Of a DNA stretch of 63,429 nucleotides, positions 34,124-42,353 are shown piece after piece (positions within the stretch are counted from its first letter, which is position 1; each line of letters begins with the position of its first letter). The notes beneath the pieces are model-generated. The model made no database searches. It had not been told where the DNA came from and worked only from the letters and a program-made list of their open reading frames with translations. A program made the translations under genes and the position numbers. This DNA comes from Flavobacteriales bacterium. Lineage in GTDB: Bacteria > Bacteroidota > Bacteroidia > UBA10329. The stretch lies in NCBI GenBank assembly GCA_021739625.1, contig JAIPBJ010000010.1:1-63429 (forward strand). The letters are read 5' to 3'.

Positions 34124-35499
34124 GCAATCGCGTGGTCATACTTGGTGGTGGTGAGAGCGGCACAGGTGCTGCCTATCTCGCTATGCGCAAGGGCATGGCG
34201 GTGTTCCTTTCCGACAAAGGGAAACTGAAGGAAAAATATGTCGATCAGCTCCGCGAATGGAACATTGATTTCGAAGAGGGAAAGCATTCGGAGGAGAGGA
34301 TTCTGGCAGCCGACCTCATCGTCAAGAGCCCAGGCATCCCTGAAAAAGCCCCGTTGATTCAAAAGCTGCGGGCTCAGGGAACGCCAATCATTTCTGAGAT
34401 AGAGTTTGCGCTGCGCCATACGGACGCCAAGGTCATCGGCATCACGGGCACCAACGGCAAGACGACCACCACCATGCTCACCTACCATATACTGACCAAG
34501 GCGGGACTGAATGTGTGCCTCGCGGGCAATGTGGGGCAGAGCCTCGCGCTTCAGGTGGCGGACAATAGCTATGACTACCTCGTGCTGGAACTAAGCAGTT
34601 TCCAATTGGATGACATGCACGAGAGCCGCATCAATTATGCGGTGCTGCTCAACATCACGCCCGACCATCTGGACCGCTACGGAACGATGGAGGCCTACAT
34701 CGCCTCCAAGTTTCGCATAGCCCGCAACCAGACGGCCGAGGACACCTTCATCTACTGCGCGGATGATGACAACATCGCCTCTTGGCTATCCACGCATTCA
34801 CTTCAGGCGAAGCCATACGCGTTTTCGCTCTCGGCCATTTCCGTTGAAAATGGTGGTGCTAAGGGCGAATCGCCTCCACAGACCCCACCCGAAGGCGCCC
34901 ACATCGAAAACAACCTCATCCATTTCACAATAAACAACACCACTCAGACCATGTCCATTCACGAATTAGCACTGCAAGGCAAGCACAATACGTACAACTC
35001 CATGGCCGCTGGCATCGTTGGGCGATTGCTCGATATACGCAAGGAGATCGTGCGTGAGAGCCTGGGTGATTTCACTGCGGTGGAACATCGCCTTGAAAAT
35101 GTGTGCAAGGTCAATGGTATCGAGTTCGTCAATGACTCGAAGGCCACCAACATCAATTCGACATGGTATGCGCTGGAATGCCAGACCACGCCTGTCATCT
35201 GGATAGTGGGCGGGGTTGACAAGGGCAACGACTACACGCAGGTGGCAGAGCTGGTGGCTCAGAAGGTGAAGGCCATCATCTGCCTTGGCGTTGACAACGA
35301 AAAGATCCACCGCGCATTCGAGGGCATTGTCGGCACCATCGTTGACACTGGTTCTGCAGAAGAGGCAGTGCGAACCGCATATTATCTTGGGGTGAAAGGC
35401 GACACGGTGCTGCTTTCGCCTGCCTGCGCCAGCTTCGACCTGTTCGAAAGCTATGAGGACAGAGGGAGGCAGTTCAAGTCGGCCGTACGTGGATTGTAA
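34120..35499 (+). CDS. murD: UDP-MurNAc-L-alanine:D-glutamate ligase
   Basis: 459 residues. N-terminal Rossmann part ([15 protein letters not shown]), ATP loop [12 protein letters not shown] (about 107-118), central [10 protein letters not shown], and a C-terminal domain with [19 protein letters not shown] and [21 protein letters not shown]. It adds D-Glu to the nucleotide precursor. A Pro/Gly-rich insertion of about 20 residues ([20 protein letters not shown], 241-260) sits in the central domain. Start overlaps mraY (ATGA). A near-duplicate of its C-terminal domain is encoded 139 bases downstream. Confidence 0.96.
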   Translation: MSNRVVILGGGESGTGAAYLAMRKGMAVFLSDKGKLKEKYVDQLREWNIDFEEGKHSEERILAADLIVKSPGIPEKAPLIQKLRAQGTPIISEIEFALRHTDAKVIGITGTNGKTTTTMLTYHILTKAGLNVCLAGNVGQSLALQVADNSYDYLVLELSSFQLDDMHESRINYAVLLNITPDHLDRYGTMEAYIASKFRIARNQTAEDTFIYCADDDNIASWLSTHSLQAKPYAFSLSAISVENGGAKGESPPQTPPEGAHIENNLIHFTINNTTQTMSIHELALQGKHNTYNSMAAGIVGRLLDIRKEIVRESLGDFTAVEHRLENVCKVNGIEFVNDSKATNINSTWYALECQTTPVIWIVGGVDKGNDYTQVAELVAQKVKAIICLGVDNEKIHRAFEGIVGTIVDTGSAEEAVRTAYYLGVKGDTVLLSPACASFDLFESYEDRGRQFKSAVRGL

Positions 35500-35585
35500 A
35501 CCCCTCCTGACCTCCCCCAACGGGAGGAATTCTGGGGGAGAAGTGAGGAAGTGTGAATGTTCAAGATTAAAATTCAAGGTTTGAG
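35500..35585. repeat. CCTCCC/GGGAGG inverted repeat plus TTCAA-type mosaic between murD and the MurD-like gene
   Basis: CCTCCC (35511-35516) pairs with GGGAGG (35522-35527); alternatively CTCCCCC (35512-35518) pairs with GGGGGAG (35534-35540). It is followed at 35559-35585 by an AT-rich stretch of imperfect TTCAAG/ATTCAAGG words. No T-run, so not a standard terminator. The GC inverted repeat looks like the dispersed intergenic repeats I associate with Bacteroidota genomes, but no second copy of this exact form was found in the window. Confidence 0.6.
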
Positions 35586-35637
35586 ACATGCATTGGATGT
35601 ACTCTGCCATTTGTTCCAAAATTGAAACTGTATAGCA

Positions 35638-36174
35638 ATGAAAAGCCTACGAAAAACCGAACTGGACACTGCTGCGAAGCGTGATTTCAGCATCGCGGAG
35701 CTGCGCAAGGAGATTTTGGAACAGAGTCTCAGCGATGTGCAGAGCACACGCCATCGACAAGAAATGGTGGGCACGGTGAACGGAGTTGAGTTCATCAACG
35801 ATTCGGGCGCTACCAGTGTCGATCTTACCTGGTTCAGCCTCGACCGCTTGGAAGGTGAGCTGATTTGGATCGTGGGCGGAATGCAAGAGGGGCAGGACTA
35901 TTCTATGCTCAAAGAACTGGTTCAGGGCAAAGTGAGAGCCATTGTTTGTCTTGGTCGCGAGAGCAGTAAGGTGTACAAGACATTCATGGCCTGCACAGGT
36001 GTCATAGTGGGGGCCAGCACAGCCGATGAGGCGGTGAAGGCCGCATTGGCCCTTGCCAGTCCCGGCCAAAAGGTCATTCTTTCGCCCGCTTGTCCAAGCC
36101 ACGACCTGTTCGACAGCTATGCGGACAGGGGGAACCAGTTTTCGAAAGCAGTACTTCGTTTGATCAAGAATTAA
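35638..36174 (+). CDS. Stand-alone MurD-like C-terminal domain protein
   Basis: 178 residues that correspond to the C-terminal third of MurD only: no Rossmann part and no ATP loop. From RKEILEQSLSD to AIVCLG it matches the MurD encoded just upstream at 43 of 84 positions that I aligned by eye without gaps, and the tail LSPACPSHDLFDSYADRGNQFSKAV continues the match. The NDSKATN loop that touches substrate has become NDSGATS, so the Lys is lost. It has its own ATG and intact frame between murD and ftsW, so it is a maintained gene rather than debris. A MurD partner, decoy or regulator is possible; catalysis alone is not. Confidence 0.85.
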   Translation: MKSLRKTELDTAAKRDFSIAELRKEILEQSLSDVQSTRHRQEMVGTVNGVEFINDSGATSVDLTWFSLDRLEGELIWIVGGMQEGQDYSMLKELVQGKVRAIVCLGRESSKVYKTFMACTGVIVGASTADEAVKAALALASPGQKVILSPACPSHDLFDSYADRGNQFSKAVLRLIKN

Positions 36175-36184
36175 GGGTTAGAAA

Positions 36185-37417
36185 TTGAGTACCGTTCTGA
36201 AACGATATCTACAAGGCGACCTCGTCATCTGGGCGGTGGTATTCCTGCTTTCGCTGGTATCGGCCTTGGCGGTCTATAGCAGTACCGGCACTCTGGCACA
36301 CAGGTATCAGGGCGGCAACACTGAATATTACTTTCTCAAGCATTTCAGCATCATCGTGCTGGGATGGGGTATCATCTATGCCGTTCACACGGTACCTTAC
36401 AAGTATTTCGCGCGTGTTGCGCAGGTGATGCTGTGGATCTCTGTACCGTTGCTGATCGTCACTCTGGCCAGCGGCACCAACCTCAATGAGGCCAGTCGTT
36501 GGCTCACCATCCCGCTCATCAATCTGTCTTTTCAGACCTCCGACCTTGCGAAGCTTGCCCTGATCGCCTATTTGGCACGAGAACTGGCCAAGCGGCAGGA
36601 AAGGGTTAAGGATCTCAAAGAAGGTTTCGTTCATCTGATGTGGCCCATTGTGCTCATCTGTGCATTGATCCTGCCCGCCAACTTCTCTACCTCGGCAGTG
36701 CTGTTCGCCAGCTCGCTCGTGCTGCTGTTCATCGGGCGGGTGCGGCCGCTTCATATTGCAGGTGTGCTTGGATTGGGCACAGTTGCGGTAGCCTTCATTG
36801 TCTTGCTGTCTTTCGTGGTTCCAGTAGAGAAGGTACTGCCGCGCTTCGGCACTTGGAAGGCAAGGGTCGAGACCTATGTGAGCGGTGACGAGAATCCGGC
36901 CAAGGCCGATGCCACGTACCAGAGCGATCAGGCAAAAATTGCCATTGCCAATGGAGGTATTCAGGGTGTTGGGCCTGGCAATAGCACGCAGCGGAACTTT
37001 CTGCCGCACCCGTATTCCGATTTCATCTATGCCATCATCCTTGAGGAATGGGGGCTCATCGGGGGGCTGTTCATTCTCTTTCTCTACCTCATTCTGCTTT
37101 TCCGTGCGTTGAGAATCGTACACAAGGGAGAGAATGTGTTCGGTTCGCTGTTGGCTTTCGGCTGCAGTTTCAGTCTGGTATTCCAAGGATTCATCAACAT
37201 GGCGGTGGCGGTCAATCTGTTTCCAGTTACTGGCCAGCCGTTGCCGCTGGTAAGCATGGGCGGCACGAGCATCTGGTTCACAAGCATCGCAATTGGGATG
37301 ATACTGAGCGTGAGCCGTACTGAACTGGATGGCGTTGGTGTGAAGGAAGCAAAGCCTTTGGTTGATGAACCCAGTGATTTTGTTGACGAAGGCTCACTTG
37401 AGGTGACACATGGCTGA
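36185..37417 (+). CDS. ftsW: Lipid II polymerase FtsW (SEDS family)
   Basis: 410 residues with about ten membrane helices. Landmarks: NEASRWLTIP, FQTSDLAKLALIAYLARELA, the SDQAKIAIANGGIQGVGPGNSTQRNFLPHPYSDFIYAIILEEWG block that includes the SEDS catalytic loop, and PLVSMGGTSIWFTSIAIGM. It polymerises glycan strands with FtsI at the septum. Start is TTG, ten bases after the preceding stop; no in-frame ATG is available before the first helix. The tail of 40 polar residues is cytoplasmic. Overlaps murG by eight bases. Confidence 0.95.
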   Translation: MSTVLKRYLQGDLVIWAVVFLLSLVSALAVYSSTGTLAHRYQGGNTEYYFLKHFSIIVLGWGIIYAVHTVPYKYFARVAQVMLWISVPLLIVTLASGTNLNEASRWLTIPLINLSFQTSDLAKLALIAYLARELAKRQERVKDLKEGFVHLMWPIVLICALILPANFSTSAVLFASSLVLLFIGRVRPLHIAGVLGLGTVAVAFIVLLSFVVPVEKVLPRFGTWKARVETYVSGDENPAKADATYQSDQAKIAIANGGIQGVGPGNSTQRNFLPHPYSDFIYAIILEEWGLIGGLFILFLYLILLFRALRIVHKGENVFGSLLAFGCSFSLVFQGFINMAVAVNLFPVTGQPLPLVSMGGTSIWFTSIAIGMILSVSRTELDGVGVKEAKPLVDEPSDFVDEGSLEVTHG

Positions 37418-38546
37418 GCGCAATAACATATCTGCATCTGCTTCTCTGCGATTCATTATCAGCGGAGGTGGCACTGGCGGGCATATTTTCCCGGCCATTG
37501 CCATAGCGAATGCCCTCAAGCGGCTGCGCCCTGATGCGGAGATCCTGTTCGTGGGCGCGCAGGGCAAGATGGAGATGGAGAAGGTGCCTGCTGCAGGATA
37601 TCGGATCATTGGCCTCAAAATCAGTGGAATTGAGCGGAGTCTATCTCTCAAGAATCTCATTTTCCCAATCAAATTGACAGGTAGTCTGTTGCAGAGTATT
37701 CGGATAATCAGAGAATTCAAACCCGATGCAGTGGTGGGCGTGGGCGGCTTCGCGAGTGGCCCCGTGATGCTGGCTGCTTCGATGCTCGGTATCCCGACCT
37801 TGATACAGGAACAGAACTCCTATGCGGGCATCACCAACAAGGTGCTTGGAAAAAGGGCGAAGCGCATCTGCGTGGCCTATACTGGTATGGAGCGTTTCTT
37901 CCCGGCCAATCGCGTTGTGCTGACGGGCAACCCCGTGCGGCAGGACATCCTCTCCATGGAAGGCAAGCGCGAGGCGGGTCTGCAGACCTTCAACCTCGAC
38001 CCTGCGAAGAAGACCCTTCTCGTCATCGGGGGCAGCCTCGGGGCGCGGAGCATCAACCTGAGCGTAGAGGCGCACATAGATGCGTTCATCGCGGGCGATG
38101 TGCAGGTGGTGTGGCAGACGGGCAAGCTGTTCATCGAGCAGGCGCAGCAGGCCGTAGAGGCAAAAGGAGCGAAGAATTTCCGTGTGCAGGCATTCATCAC
38201 TACGATGGACCAAGCGTATGCGGTGGCCGATGTGGTACTCTCCAGAGCGGGCGCGAGCAGCATCTCCGAGCTGTGCATCGTGGGCAGGCCAGCGGTTCTG
38301 GTGCCGTTCCCCTTCGCGGCTGAGGACCATCAGACCAAGAACGCCATGTCGCTCGTGGAGCGCAACGCGGCCATCCTCGTGCCCGACAGCAAGGCCAAGG
38401 ACGCGGCCTGTCAACAGGCGCTTGCGCTGCTGAATGACGAGGCCGGCAGAAACGAGTTGAGTGACAACATCCGCAAGCTGGCATTGCCCAATGCGGACAT
38501 GGAGATTGCGAAGGAGGTGTTGAAAATCAGTGGTTTGAATCCATGA
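37410..38546 (+). CDS. murG: UDP-GlcNAc:lipid I N-acetylglucosaminyltransferase
   Basis: 378 residues, GT-B fold. SGGGTGGHIFPA (about 18-29), GVGGFASGPVMLAA, IQEQNSYAGITNK, VIGGSLGA, and SRAGASSISELCIVGRPAVLVPFPFAAEDHQTKNA are all MurG hallmarks. It converts lipid I to lipid II on the cytoplasmic face of the membrane. Its ATG lies within the end of ftsW and its stop overlaps murC (ATGA), so it is tightly coupled. Confidence 0.97.
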   Translation: MAERNNISASASLRFIISGGGTGGHIFPAIAIANALKRLRPDAEILFVGAQGKMEMEKVPAAGYRIIGLKISGIERSLSLKNLIFPIKLTGSLLQSIRIIREFKPDAVVGVGGFASGPVMLAASMLGIPTLIQEQNSYAGITNKVLGKRAKRICVAYTGMERFFPANRVVLTGNPVRQDILSMEGKREAGLQTFNLDPAKKTLLVIGGSLGARSINLSVEAHIDAFIAGDVQVVWQTGKLFIEQAQQAVEAKGAKNFRVQAFITTMDQAYAVADVVLSRAGASSISELCIVGRPAVLVPFPFAAEDHQTKNAMSLVERNAAILVPDSKAKDAACQQALALLNDEAGRNELSDNIRKLALPNADMEIAKEVLKISGLNP

Positions 38547-39916
38547 AATCCCTCTCTGACATATCTTCTGTCTATCTCATCGGCATCGGTGGCATCGGCA
38601 TGAGCGCGCTGGCGAGATATTTCGCACAGCGGGGCATGAGCGTAGCTGGCTACGACCGTACAGCCTCAACATTGACCGACAGCCTCGTGGCAGAGGGAAT
38701 CGGCCTGACGCTGGACGAGCGTGTTGAGGCCATCGCACCACGGTTCCTGAGCAAGGAGGGCACGCTGGTCATCTATACGCCCGCCATCCCGAAAGAACAT
38801 CCGCAACTACAGTTCTTCCGCAGCAACGGCTTCGAGCTGATGAAGCGGGCCGAGGTGCTGGGCCTGGTGTCCGAGGACTATCGCACTGTGGCCGTTGGTG
38901 GCACGCACGGCAAGACCACTACCAGCAGCCTGTTGACGCACCTTTTGCGCAGTTCGCACCTGAGCTGCAACGCCATTCTGGGCGGCATCAGCGCGGACTA
39001 CGGAACCAACTTCCTCAGTTCGGGCCGCTCACAGTTGTTGGTGACCGAGGCCGATGAATACGACCGCTCGTTCCTTCAATTGCACCCGCACATCGCCATC
39101 GTCACCTCGGTGGATGCCGACCATTTGGAGATCTATGGATCTGCGGGGCAGATGGTGGAAGGATTCCGTGAGTTCGCGGAGCGTGTGCCCGACAGCGGGA
39201 CGTTCATCCACCGTTCAGGGCTTCCATTCGAAGGGCTGGAGACGGAAGCGAGGAAACTGACCTACGCGGTGGAGGACGAGGCCGATTATCGCGCCATCAA
39301 TGTGCGGGTGGAGGACGGCCGTTTCACTTTCGACCTGCTGATGCCCGACAACATCCATTGGGACGGTCTGGTACTTGGAATTTACGGTCGTCACAATGTT
39401 GAGAATGCGGTGGCGGCCATCGCTGCGGCCACGCTGCTCGGTGCGAGGGAGGAGGAGATTCGTGCAGCATTGGCATCGTGCAAGGGTGTGCAACGCAGGT
39501 TCGAGATCCATTTGAACACGCCATCAGCGGCCTATGTGGACGACTACGCCCACCATCCATCGGAGCTGGATGCCTGCATCAGCGCAGCTCGGGAGCTTTT
39601 TCCCGACCGAAAGCTGACGGGTATTTTCCAGCCGCACCTCTTCACAAGAACCCGCGACCACTTGGAGGGCTTCGCAACAAGCCTCAGCCGATTGGACGAG
39701 CTGGTCCTGCTCGACATCTACCCCGCTCGGGAACTGCCGATTGAGGGCGTTACCTCCACTGCGCTATTGGATAGGATTCCGATGGCCGGGAAACGGCTTT
39801 TACAGAAGAGCGAGATCATTCCCTTCCTTGAAAAACACCGCCCCGATGTGCTGTTGACGATGGGCGCTGGGGACATTGACAGGTTGGTCGCACCGATAAA
39901 TCAGCTATACGCTTGA
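38543..39916 (+). CDS. murC: UDP-N-acetylmuramate:L-alanine ligase
   Basis: 457 residues. Dinucleotide-like start YLIGIGGIGMSALARYF, ATP loop VGGTHGKTTTSS (about 118-129), TEADEYDRSFLQL, YGRHNVENAVAAIAAA, and the C-terminal VDDYAHHPSELDACI with LFTRTRDH. It adds L-Ala to UDP-MurNAc, the first step of the stem peptide. Overlaps murG at its start and ftsQ at its end (TTGA). Confidence 0.97.
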   Translation: MKSLSDISSVYLIGIGGIGMSALARYFAQRGMSVAGYDRTASTLTDSLVAEGIGLTLDERVEAIAPRFLSKEGTLVIYTPAIPKEHPQLQFFRSNGFELMKRAEVLGLVSEDYRTVAVGGTHGKTTTSSLLTHLLRSSHLSCNAILGGISADYGTNFLSSGRSQLLVTEADEYDRSFLQLHPHIAIVTSVDADHLEIYGSAGQMVEGFREFAERVPDSGTFIHRSGLPFEGLETEARKLTYAVEDEADYRAINVRVEDGRFTFDLLMPDNIHWDGLVLGIYGRHNVENAVAAIAAATLLGAREEEIRAALASCKGVQRRFEIHLNTPSAAYVDDYAHHPSELDACISAARELFPDRKLTGIFQPHLFTRTRDHLEGFATSLSRLDELVLLDIYPARELPIEGVTSTALLDRIPMAGKRLLQKSEIIPFLEKHRPDVLLTMGAGDIDRLVAPINQLYA

Positions 39917-40707
39917 AAAGGGTTCTGAACATATCCCTCATCATCCTCGCAGTCCTCGGTCTGCTCGTGTCGCTGGGTTTCAGCGTCAGAGAAACTGAGC
40001 GCATCGAATGCACTGCGATCCGTGTGGAAGTGGATCACCGTCAAGGCAATTTCTTCCTTACGAATGAGGATGTAAAGCGCATGGTACTTGATAAAGGCGA
40101 CAGCCTTATAGGTCGGAAACTTTCGGGCATCCCTATTTCCAAGTATGAGCGTTACATCACAGCACATCCGAGCGTGAAGCGGGCCGAGGTGTTTACACAG
40201 CTCAACGGCACCTTCGCAGTCAGGGTCTATCAGAGGGAACCTATACTTCGGGTTTTCAATGTTTATGGAGAAAGCTACTACCTCGACCGCGATGGCAACC
40301 TGATGCCCACCAGCGACAATTACACAGCACGCGTGCCTGTGGCCACAGGGTTCATCCACGACCGATTCGACAGGATGCAGCGGTTCAATATCGCGGAGCT
40401 GAACGACAGCCTCGCGCAACGCTCGGTGTTGGACGACCTTTTCCGCCTTGCGGACTTCGTGCGTAAGGACGACTTCTGGCGCGCTCAGGTGCAGCAGATA
40501 AGTGTGGAACACAATGGTGAGTTCACACTCGTGCCGACCGTGGGCGATCACCACATTCTTCTTGGTCGTCTCGATAATATGGAGCAAAAGTTTGAGAAGC
40601 TATTGCTCTTTTACCGAAAAGGACTCAACACTACAGGTTGGGACCAATACGCGCACATCAACATCAAGTACCATAACCAAGTCATCTGCACCAAAAAACC
40701 AAGCTGA
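39913..40707 (+). CDS. ftsQ: Cell division protein FtsQ/DivIB
   Basis: 264 residues: a single membrane helix (VLNISLIILAVLGLLVSLGFSV), a POTRA domain (about 45-115, including PSVKRAEVFTQLNGTFAVRVYQREPILRV) and the FtsQ beta domain ending in the Tyr/His-rich INIKYHNQVICTKK. It links FtsL and the late divisome. Start is TTG overlapping the murC stop. There are two bases between its stop and the ftsA ATG. Confidence 0.93.
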   Translation: MKRVLNISLIILAVLGLLVSLGFSVRETERIECTAIRVEVDHRQGNFFLTNEDVKRMVLDKGDSLIGRKLSGIPISKYERYITAHPSVKRAEVFTQLNGTFAVRVYQREPILRVFNVYGESYYLDRDGNLMPTSDNYTARVPVATGFIHDRFDRMQRFNIAELNDSLAQRSVLDDLFRLADFVRKDDFWRAQVQQISVEHNGEFTLVPTVGDHHILLGRLDNMEQKFEKLLLFYRKGLNTTGWDQYAHINIKYHNQVICTKKPS

Positions 40708-40709
40708 CC

Positions 40710-42089
40710 ATGAAAAATTCACAGATTGTAGCAGGCCTCGACATAGGCACCACCAAAATTGCCTGCATCGTAGGGCGCAGGGACGAGTATGGAAAAATCG
40801 AGATTCTTGGTATAGGAAAGAGCGATTCGTTGGGTGTCGCAAGGGGAATGGTCCAGAATATCGACATGGCCGTTCAGGCCATCAAGGCCGCAGTGACCGA
40901 GGCCGAACTGAAGACCGGTGAAAAGATCAAGTATGTGAATGTCGGAATTGCAGGAAAGCACATCAACTCGTTGCAACACCGTGGCATTCTGACCCGCGAG
41001 TCGGTGGAGAATGAGATCACACGAGAGGACACCGAACGGTTGGAAAGTGACATGCTCCGCCTTCAAATGCTGCCAGGCGAGGAGATTATCCACGTGCTTC
41101 CACAGGAGTATATCGTGGACAGCGAGCAGGGCATCAAGAACCCTATCGGTATGAGCGGAATCAGGCTTGAGGCCAACTTCCACATCATCACCGGGCAGGT
41201 TGCGGCTGCGAAGAATATCCATCGTTGTGCCTACAAGTCGGGGCTCAAGGTCACCGAACTGATTCTGGAGCCTCTGGCCTCGGCCGATGCCGTGCTCAGC
41301 GAGGAGGAGAAGGAGGCTGGCGTGGCTTTGGTGGACATCGGGGGTGGCACCACCGACATCGCCATTTTTCAGGATGGCCTCATACGTCACACAGCCGTGA
41401 TCCCTTTCGGAGGCAACATTCTCACAGAGGACATCAAGGAGGGCTGCACCATCATCCGCCATCAGGCCGAACTGCTCAAAGTGAAATTCGGCAGTGCTCT
41501 TGCGTCAGAGGCAAAGGACAATGAGATCGTCAGCATTCCCGGGATCAGGGGCCGCCAACCGAAGGAGATCAGTCTCAAGAACCTTGCAAGCATCATTCAG
41601 GCGCGTATGGAAGAGATTATTGAACTGGTGCATTTTGAGATTCGCAATTCAGGTTTTGAGAAGAAACTCATTGGCGGAATCGTGCTCACTGGCGGTGGTT
41701 CCAATCTGAAACATCTGCCTCAACTGGTGGCCTACATCACCGGAATGGACGTGCGGATCGGCCTGCCCAACGAGCACCTGTCGTCATCGAACTCTGAGAT
41801 TGTGACCAGTCCAATTTATAGCACAGGTGTAGGTCTGGTGATGAAAGGACTGGTCTTCTACGACAAGTTGGAACATGAAGGAACCACCATTGAGCGCCAC
41901 ATGGGCGATGCAGTGGATGTGAAAGATGCCAAGACGGTAACCAGTGTCGAAGCAAATGATGAGCCCACGGAATCCCCCGTGTCCGATCAGGAAATGGAGG
42001 CAACTTCCGCGAACCGATTCAAATATTTCTCGGGTTTCAATGGTATCCGAAAGAAATTGGAAGACTGGATGAGTGAAGGATTGGATTGA
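40710..42089 (+). CDS. ftsA: Cell division protein FtsA
   Basis: 459 residues, actin-like ATPase that tethers FtsZ to the membrane. Phosphate 1 loop GLDIGTTKIACIVG (10-23), 1C-domain VARGMVQNIDMAV and NVGIAGKHI, VDIGGGTTDIAIFQDG (phosphate 2) and IVLTGGGSNLKHLPQLV (adenosine). The last 20 residues (FSGFNGIRKKLEDWMSEGLD) form the amphipathic membrane-targeting helix. A linker of about 60 acidic residues before it makes the protein longer than in E. coli (420). Confidence 0.96.
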   Translation: MKNSQIVAGLDIGTTKIACIVGRRDEYGKIEILGIGKSDSLGVARGMVQNIDMAVQAIKAAVTEAELKTGEKIKYVNVGIAGKHINSLQHRGILTRESVENEITREDTERLESDMLRLQMLPGEEIIHVLPQEYIVDSEQGIKNPIGMSGIRLEANFHIITGQVAAAKNIHRCAYKSGLKVTELILEPLASADAVLSEEEKEAGVALVDIGGGTTDIAIFQDGLIRHTAVIPFGGNILTEDIKEGCTIIRHQAELLKVKFGSALASEAKDNEIVSIPGIRGRQPKEISLKNLASIIQARMEEIIELVHFEIRNSGFEKKLIGGIVLTGGGSNLKHLPQLVAYITGMDVRIGLPNEHLSSSNSEIVTSPIYSTGVGLVMKGLVFYDKLEHEGTTIERHMGDAVDVKDAKTVTSVEANDEPTESPVSDQEMEATSANRFKYFSGFNGIRKKLEDWMSEGLD

Positions 42090-42099
42090 ATCGGAGGAT

Positions 42100-42124
42100 G
42101 AATGATGCTAACTGAGCATCATTC
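42100..42124 (+). other. Perfect 10-bp hairpin in the ftsA-ftsZ gap
   Basis: GAATGATGCT, loop AACTG, AGCATCATTC, starting ten bases after the ftsA stop, without a T-run. It could stabilise the 3' end of the upstream transcript or attenuate reading into ftsZ. The remaining gap to ftsZ (42125-42353) is AT-rich; TAACTTTT at 42285-42292 is one base off the promoter consensus. Confidence 0.6.
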
Positions 42125-42353
42125 AAGATGAGAGGTCTTTGGGAATGGCCATCACTTTGAAGCGTATGAATTCTCAGTGGAATGCCAGCAATGAAAATGA
42201 TGGGGCCTCCATACAATAATCATTCTTTCAATGTGCTGATAATAAACCGAATGCCATCAATAATTACTCACAATACAGTGCCAATAACTTTTAGTAGGCC
42301 CGAAAGGGTTGTTGCTTGAATAACTGAATCTTCGTTCCCAAATACTACCGGTC

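Noticed and set aside
34855-34903. Pro/Gly-rich insertion in MurD as a captured repeat
   Set aside because: It contains an imperfect GGCGAATCGCC palindrome and CC-rich words but does not clearly match any of the mosaic types in the window.
35500-35637. Remnant of the MurD N-terminal and ATP domains before the C-domain gene
   Set aside because: The 138-base gap is too short and contains only repeat-like sequence; no MurD-like codons are visible in any frame.
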